A DNA stretch of 64,000 bases from Vigna angularis. Taxonomy: Eukaryota; Streptophyta; Magnoliopsida; Fabales; Fabaceae. The stretch is from assembly GCF_016808095.1 (NCBI RefSeq), contig NC_068979.1:19126501-19190500 (forward strand). The letters run 5' to 3'. Of this stretch, positions 58,624 to 64,000 are shown piece by piece; positions within the stretch are counted from its first letter, which is position 1, and each line of letters starts with the position of its first letter. The position numbers and the translations under genes are program-made. The notes beneath the pieces are model-generated. The model was not told the origin of the DNA and did no database searches. It worked only from the letters and a program-made list of their open reading frames with translations.

Positions 58624-60666
58624 AAAAGACATTTAATACTTAGCATACAAAATAATAGCACTATCTATTTTTTATAATATAAGCAAAATAAATTATTTCA
58701 TACGAATCTCAAATACAAATAAATTTGAACTAATTTTATTTCATTTAATCGGCTATCCTTAACTTTATTTCATTTAATTTAGAATTTATTGGTAATGATT
58801 ATTTTCTTAATTTTTTCAATAGCAGGTTGAGAAAATAAAAATTTATGGGGAGGTGATGGTGTTCTTCCATAAGAGGAAATCACACCTCATCCACATAGCA
58901 CAGTCATTGATTATAAATGAAAAAGTTAGGTTAGTGTATTTAATTTATTCCTTGGGCTTTGCACAAACTTTAAATGATGCATATAATCCTCAAGGCACCT
59001 ACATTAATGCATAGTATAAATTTGTACACGGGGCAGTTGAAGCATTACTAGATTCTTCACCAAACCCACCTTCTTCGTTTTCAGAATGTTTTTTTTTTTT
59101 AATAAAAATCTTATTTTTGAACCAAACATTTTTTCCTAATTGAAAAAATAAATAAAACAAAAGCAACGTGATTTCGTCATATTTAGAAAAGAAAAAGAAA
59201 AGGAAAAAATTGTAGAGGCAGAGTTGAGAAGAATCTATCTTTATTAACTACGAGTTGATGATTGAAAAAACAAGATTTTGGATGGAGCGAAAAAAGAGTT
59301 TCCATAGTATGAAACTGATGTTTCTTAACGTTGTATCGATTTGAAAGTATAAAAGTTGCGATGTATTCGGTTCTTCTTTTTGCTTTAATCAAACACCAGA
59401 ATGAGTATCTGTCATGCACCACCGATAATCCACTATGTGAAACAGTAAAAATTTTAATGATGGAACCGTTGTGCTTTCGCTTTCGCTTTCGTCGTTGCTC
59501 ATGCACATTGCATTGAATTAGTGATCCCAGCTCAAACTTCAAACTGCTACACTAGCAAGTCAAGATCTCTCAGTGTCACGCTCAAACACGCATGCTTAAT
59601 TGCAAGCAAAAGCTTACGTTTGTTTGGAACGTTCACCTTAGTTTTACTGTAACATAGATAAATTATGAATAAAAAGGCTTCGGGTCTTCTTTGGGGACAT
59701 AGTGACCCTTGTCCTAAATTTTTATGGACAATTGATAAAGATGTGATACACAGTAGACGTTCACGTTTGATATCAAGTACCAAACACATGGGGGAAGTTG
59801 GGGAATACAAGGATTTCAATAATTCCATAATTTTCGGTGTGACATGTACCACTATAACTGTGAACCCTTCTTAGTGATATCATAATACTATAAAGCATTA
59901 TGAATAATAGAAAACGGTATCTTACCAGCTCATGTGGCAGTACTGAGAATCCAATAATAATTTCAATGATTAAAATGATATAGAAGATAAGTGATTATGT
60001 AATTAAGATGGTTAATTTCGATGATTGAGCATGCAATGATATAATGATAATGAGTAAAATGAAAGAGTTCACGAGTTGAAAATGGAGGAAATGTGTCTCC
60101 TTGGAAGTGATAGAAAGAAGGGTGTAGTGTAGGTATTTTTAAAAGGGGGCAAAAGGAAAGACAAAGGGGTGATTAGACGTTTAGTTGAAAGAGAACAAAA
60201 TGAGCAATTTGTGTGCTCAAATTTTGAGATGAGCTTAGAAGTGAAGCCAAGGTGCATGGACACATTCTCATTATTATAGTTTTATTTGTTAGAGACTCGT
60301 TTGGACATTGGGCAACAATAGCTGTCCCGTGAACTCCTCCCAGACCAATACAAGAGCATGTTTTGGGGGGTTTAAGGACCACCTCATCCTTCACTTCACA
60401 TGCCTTTGTATATATCTGGAAAATCCCTCTATTTCTCCGAACCTCTCTACAATTTATCAACATGCACAATCTGGATCCTGTGTCTTTTTGTCTCCTCATG
60501 GACTCTTCTCGTGTCAACAATAATTCAACCAAACCCAAACATTCACAACCACCCAAACTCACAAATCATCCCTTCATCAAACTCAAAAGCTAACAGTAAT
60601 CATAATCACATCAACACTCATGCTTCCAGTAAATAATAATCATCGTCTTCATATAAATTAATATAC
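58624..60666. other. Intergenic; overlapping short frames only
   Basis: Several frames of 60-130 codons overlap on both strands at 59180-59870 and 60070-60640 without recognisable domains, start context or introns, so none is called. A TATATA at about 60407 and a pyrimidine/adenine-rich leader to 60640 could belong to an unrecognised short transcript. Confidence 0.5.
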
Positions 60667-60711
60667 CTTCTTCTTCTTCTTCTTCTTCTTCTTCTTCTTC
60701 TTCTTCTTCTT

Positions 60712-60741
<30 letters not shown>
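60667..60741. repeat. (CTT)25 microsatellite, downstream of the BURP gene
   Basis: An uninterrupted triplet run of about 75 bp that starts 146 bp past the BURP stop codon. On the gene's sense strand it reads (GAA)n and probably lies in the 3' untranslated region. Confidence 0.97.
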
Positions 60742-60742
<1 letters not shown>

Positions 60743-60886
60743 GTAAAACCCATATATGAATTCAAAAAAAATACATAACTTCATTTTCAAACTAAAAACA
60801 AATAATTCAAGGGGCTAAGTTTTCTTAGCGCTTTTGACACTTTAGCTTTCATTTCCTATAGAGGTGATCCTTATTCAGAGATTTTC

Positions 60887-62873
60887 TCAATCGGCAATGG
60901 TCCAGGCCATGTCGTTCTGGAAGATCCAGTGGCAAACCTCGATTCGACCCGGACCGGACCCGAGCGAGACAAAGGCTCCGTGGGTGGGGCTCCAATCGGA
61001 GGTGTCCAGGTGACAGATGGCAATGCCGTGGTTGATCTTGGTCTTGGATTTCGGGTCGAGAATATCCGCTTCGTAGAGCCGAACCTTAGGAACAGCGTGG
61101 CAGTAATAGAGGAGGTACGGGAACAGGCTCTGGTGGCAGGACACGGATTGGGTGACTTTACCACCGTTGATTCCCTTAACGGGTCCCACCATCACACTCT
61201 TCTTCGAGCCCTTATCGTTCTCCGTGCTCCGAACGGCGACGTTTCGCCCTAAAACGGACGTGGCGAAGTCGATCATGTCCTCCAAAGACCCAACGCACCG
61301 TTTGGTCTCGCCGCGACTGGGCGCACGCTCGCATTCCTCCAAGCTCTCGCGCATCATCCTCTCCATGGAACCGTTATCGGAGGCTCGGAACATGCGCTTC
61401 AATTCGTCAATCTTGGAAACGGAAAACGGTAATTTGGACAAAATGCTCCGGGGCAAAAAGGACCTTTCCGGCATTTTATCTCTTATGTCAGGCATCGGCA
61501 TCACCGTTCCTTCCTTCATCATCTCCTCCCTGAAGAATTTACCCGGCTCCACCCACTTATTTACCATTCTACCACTGGCCTCGGAAGCCGAAACGCTCAG
61601 CGTGGTGCTCACGTTTGTGTACTTGGCGAACGAGAAAGTGGCTGTTTCTTTTGAGTACTCCTTGAAGGTGTTGTTCACGCCGTAGGAAGTGAAACCCACT
61701 TTCGTGCCGCCGTTCGAGGATTTCGCGTACGAGGTGAACGCGTCGGTGCCTTCGTTGAAGGATTTGCCGTAGTTGCTGAAACCGACGTCGGCAGCGTTTG
61801 CGGATTTCGCGTACGAGGTGAAGGAGTCGGCGCCAACGTTCGCCTTGTCGCGGTAATTGGAGAACTTCTCGACGGCGCCGTTCCCTCCGGCGGCGTAGTT
61901 GGAGAACGTGTTGGTGGGGTTGTTCATGTCGACGCCGTAGCCTTTGAAGGTGTCGTTGGGAGCATTTGTGTTTTCGGCATAGTTGGAGAACCCGGAACCC
62001 ACAACGTTGGACCCTGTCCCGTAAGAGGTGAACGCGTTGGTCGGGCCGTTGCCGTTTTTACCGTACGAGGAGAACGATTGTTCTCCGGCATTGCCGTTTT
62101 CAGAGTAAGAAGTGAACGACTGGGTTCTCCCGTTGGCGTCGTCGGAGTAGGAGGTGAAATCGAGGTTCGGGACGTTGGTCTCCTCAGAGTAGTGCTTGAA
62201 ATCGCCGGCTCCGCCTGTGGCTCCAGCGGCGTAAGTGTGAAAGCTCTGCTGCACCACGTTCCCCTCGGTGCTGTAGCTCAAAAAACTGTCCTTGTGCCCG
62301 GCGGAGTCCCTGCTGTAGCGCCGGAAATCATTCACCGGAACATTCTCCCCTTCTGAGTAGTTCTTGAACGAATCCACTCCACCGGGTCGACCCGTTCCGT
62401 AGTTGGTGAAGTTCTTGTCTCTGTACACAGCGAAGTTCGCGTCCTTGTCGTGCTTCTCAAAGCTCGACCCCACCTCCGGAAAACAGAGAAGCTTCGCGGA
62501 GGCGCAGAATTCCGGAAGCCTCTGGTCAAGTGCGTTCTGAGCCGCGAGTTTCACGAACGCCGCCGACTCCGCCGCACTCAGCGGCGACGCCTTGGACAAA
62601 AGAAACGGAGGCTTGGGAAGCGTGCTGCGGATCTCTTTGTCCCAATAGCGAATCGCGTAGGCTTTGGGCGTGAACGGATTTTTCTCTCCGTCGGCGGCCC
62701 CGGCGAAGCTAACCTGCATTGAGTGAACAAGACCCTTTTCAGAAGTGGCAATGGCATGAATAAAACAATCGAAAAAATCCAGACTTGTAACAGTGACAGT
62801 GAAGAAAAGTTTTGCTTACACTGAGAGACGAGAAGAGGATAAAGAGACAGAGCAGCGTGAGTTGTTCGTTCAT
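60887..62873 (-). CDS. BURP-domain protein, polygalacturonase-1 beta-subunit-like
   Basis: Two exons: 62873-62820 (18 codons) and 62713-60887, GT-AG, phase 0, giving 626 aa. The ATG at 62719-62717 is an intronic artefact just before the acceptor. Residues 1-22 (MNEQLTLLCLFILFSSLS...) form a signal peptide. The PG1-beta N-terminus follows: YAIRYWDKEIRSTLPKPPF. Then comes a long array of about 21 F-x-x-Y units at roughly 14-residue spacing (FTSY, FSNY, FKGY). The C-terminal BURP domain (about 405-626) has four Cys-His pairs at C544-H545, C556-H557, C585-H586 and C612-H613, spacing CHX10CHX27CHX25CH, exactly the family pattern. Such proteins bind polygalacturonase in the cell wall and modulate pectin breakdown and cell size. 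Intact; length matches the class (about 620-640 aa). The particular paralogue cannot be named. Confidence 0.95.
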
Positions 62874-63007
62874 GTTATTCTCACTCTTTCTTCTCTTTTT
62901 GTTCGATTTTCCCCTTTTCTTTTAATTTTCCGTGAGTGAGAAATGAGGGGAAGAAAGAAGGGTAAGAGATTGAAAATTTTTGTGGTCTTGTGGAGTTGTA
63001 CTCAGAA

Positions 63008-63051
63008 ATTTATATTACGTGAGAGTGTGTGTGTGTCCGAGAGATAGAGAT

Positions 63052-63082
<31 letters not shown>

Positions 63083-63092
63083 GAGAGAAGTG
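63008..63092 (-). promoter_or_regulatory. BURP gene core promoter: TATA box and upstream GA/CT repeat
   Basis: TATAAAT on the minus strand at 63014-63008 lies about 135 bp upstream of the ATG, allowing a leader of roughly 105 nt. Directly upstream is a GT/GA microsatellite (about 63025-63092), CT-rich on the sense strand, as often seen near plant start sites. Confidence 0.6.
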
Positions 63093-64000
63093 TGTTATGT
63101 GAAGAGTGAAAGTGTTAGAATGTGACTTTATATTGGGCCTTCAATATTCCATGCTCCTGTGTGTGAATGCTGAGAAGTTCCTGCAATGTACATTTGCAAA
63201 AATTCAAAACACGCACTATTAATTTGCTGTCGACATTAAACTAATGATTATTTACTCTAATCACCGGGAAGAATGAGTACAAATGGTGTAAAACAAAAAT
63301 AAGAGGGTAAGGTGAGTTGATGCAGCACAGATAGTAAGAGGAAAAAGTGCAATGAAACAATAACAGCGATAATGGAAAACTTAGATAAGGCATTGAATTT
63401 TTTTGGTTATGAATGGAAGATGAAGGGTTCACCTCATGACTGCTGCACTGTTTGCATGAACTAGAAATGTTGATACATAGCCACACATGGGGATGTGGGC
63501 GTATTTATAGGCATAGAAAAGCGAAAACGCGCATTCTATTTCTTATGCAGCATACGCGGTGAAAGATTAAACTAGGAATGTGTTTCAACTCTCTTTTACT
63601 TCCCACCACTGATTTTTTATTTCCTGCTTTTACTATTCATAAATAAAGAATTGGTGTAAAAAGGAAAGAATGTTGGGTATTATTGATTCACACATCACTA
63701 CATATCAGAACAATGTCAAGCATGAGGCAGCCTGCAGCAGAAAAAACTTGATGGCTTCTCACGCAATTGAAATGCATTCTTAATTGTGAAGTAATTTCCA
63801 GTGAACAAAACATCCACCTATATGCCACTCCCTGCCCTGCGCTAAATTTGCTGATCATAAACACTTACTCTTGTTCAAAACATAAATATGCACTCAGTTT
63901 TCATTAATGCATAAACTACTCCTATTTAAGAGTCTTTTTATATCTTGTTCAAATTTCTCTAAAAATACCATGATTTAAAAAACAAGATCTTGAGGATTTT
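63093..64000. other. Upstream region of the BURP gene, no gene seen
   Basis: An 81-codon minus frame (63241-63486) has no recognised domain. TATTTATAGGC at about 63501-63511 could be a TATA box for an unseen transcript. Otherwise featureless. Confidence 0.5.

Noticed and set aside
60308..60640. Possible small gene with TATA at about 60407
   Set aside because: Three overlapping plus frames and one minus frame compete, none with homology I recognise; kept as a remark in the spacer only.
60929..62722. Long plus-strand frames opposite the BURP gene
   Set aside because: Antisense shadows of the repetitive GC-rich BURP exon.

Overview
This is nuclear DNA from a flowering plant, almost certainly a phaseoloid legume; Vigna or a close relative is my best guess. 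Genes have GT-AG introns in an AT-rich background, there is no operon structure, and transposable elements are dense, including a tRNA-Met-primed miniature retroelement of a type common in legume genomes. The genus is an inference from the style of the repeats and proteins.

Five host genes look intact. PUB19-type (14080-16161, +) is a single-exon U-box/ARM ubiquitin ligase whose promoter carries ABRE and CE3-like boxes. RBM25 (17787-23336, -) is a seven-exon RRM/PWI splicing factor; every exon junction was checked and gives 924 aa. A DUF936 gene (28770-30943, -) has four exons and 584 aa. An NFD6-like small organelle-targeted protein (33463-35600, -) has three exons, the last only 20 nt. A BURP-domain PG1-beta-like cell-wall protein (60887-62873, -) has two exons and 626 aa. 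They belong to unrelated pathways (ubiquitination, splicing, unknown, organelle, cell wall).

The rest is mostly transposon strata. 1-2936: a probable LTR split by a Mutator-type MITE (9-bp target duplication) that carries a 106-bp perfect palindrome; the LTR edge abuts a broken exon-like ORF. 4270-11860: a CACTA terminus, a legume repeat, a decayed MULE/FAR1-like transposase, and a plant-mobile-domain gene split by a complete 3.7-kb CACTA element (7589-11333, TSD CCC) carrying a Ulp1-like peptidase gene. 24974-27974: an internally deleted Copia element with both LTRs and TSD TTTAC. 35.75-37.0 kb and 45.5-46.4 kb: elements with long inverted repeats. 37806-41325: a gag-only Gypsy element with two LTRs and a 126-bp tandem repeat. 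42150-42945: a TRIM inside an inverted repeat, then a second Mutator-type MITE. 48.9-50.8 kb: a solo-LTR-like segment and a GRF zinc-finger relic. 51843-54955: a 5'-truncated Copia element. 56158-58623: a 2.47-kb solo LTR with TSD AAAAG.

I see no rRNA, CRISPR or prokaryotic features, and I did not find a convincing tRNA gene. The most unusual material is the CACTA element with peptidase cargo and giant subterminal hairpins, the two MITEs sharing one internal palindrome, and the Gypsy element with an in-frame repeat open on both strands.
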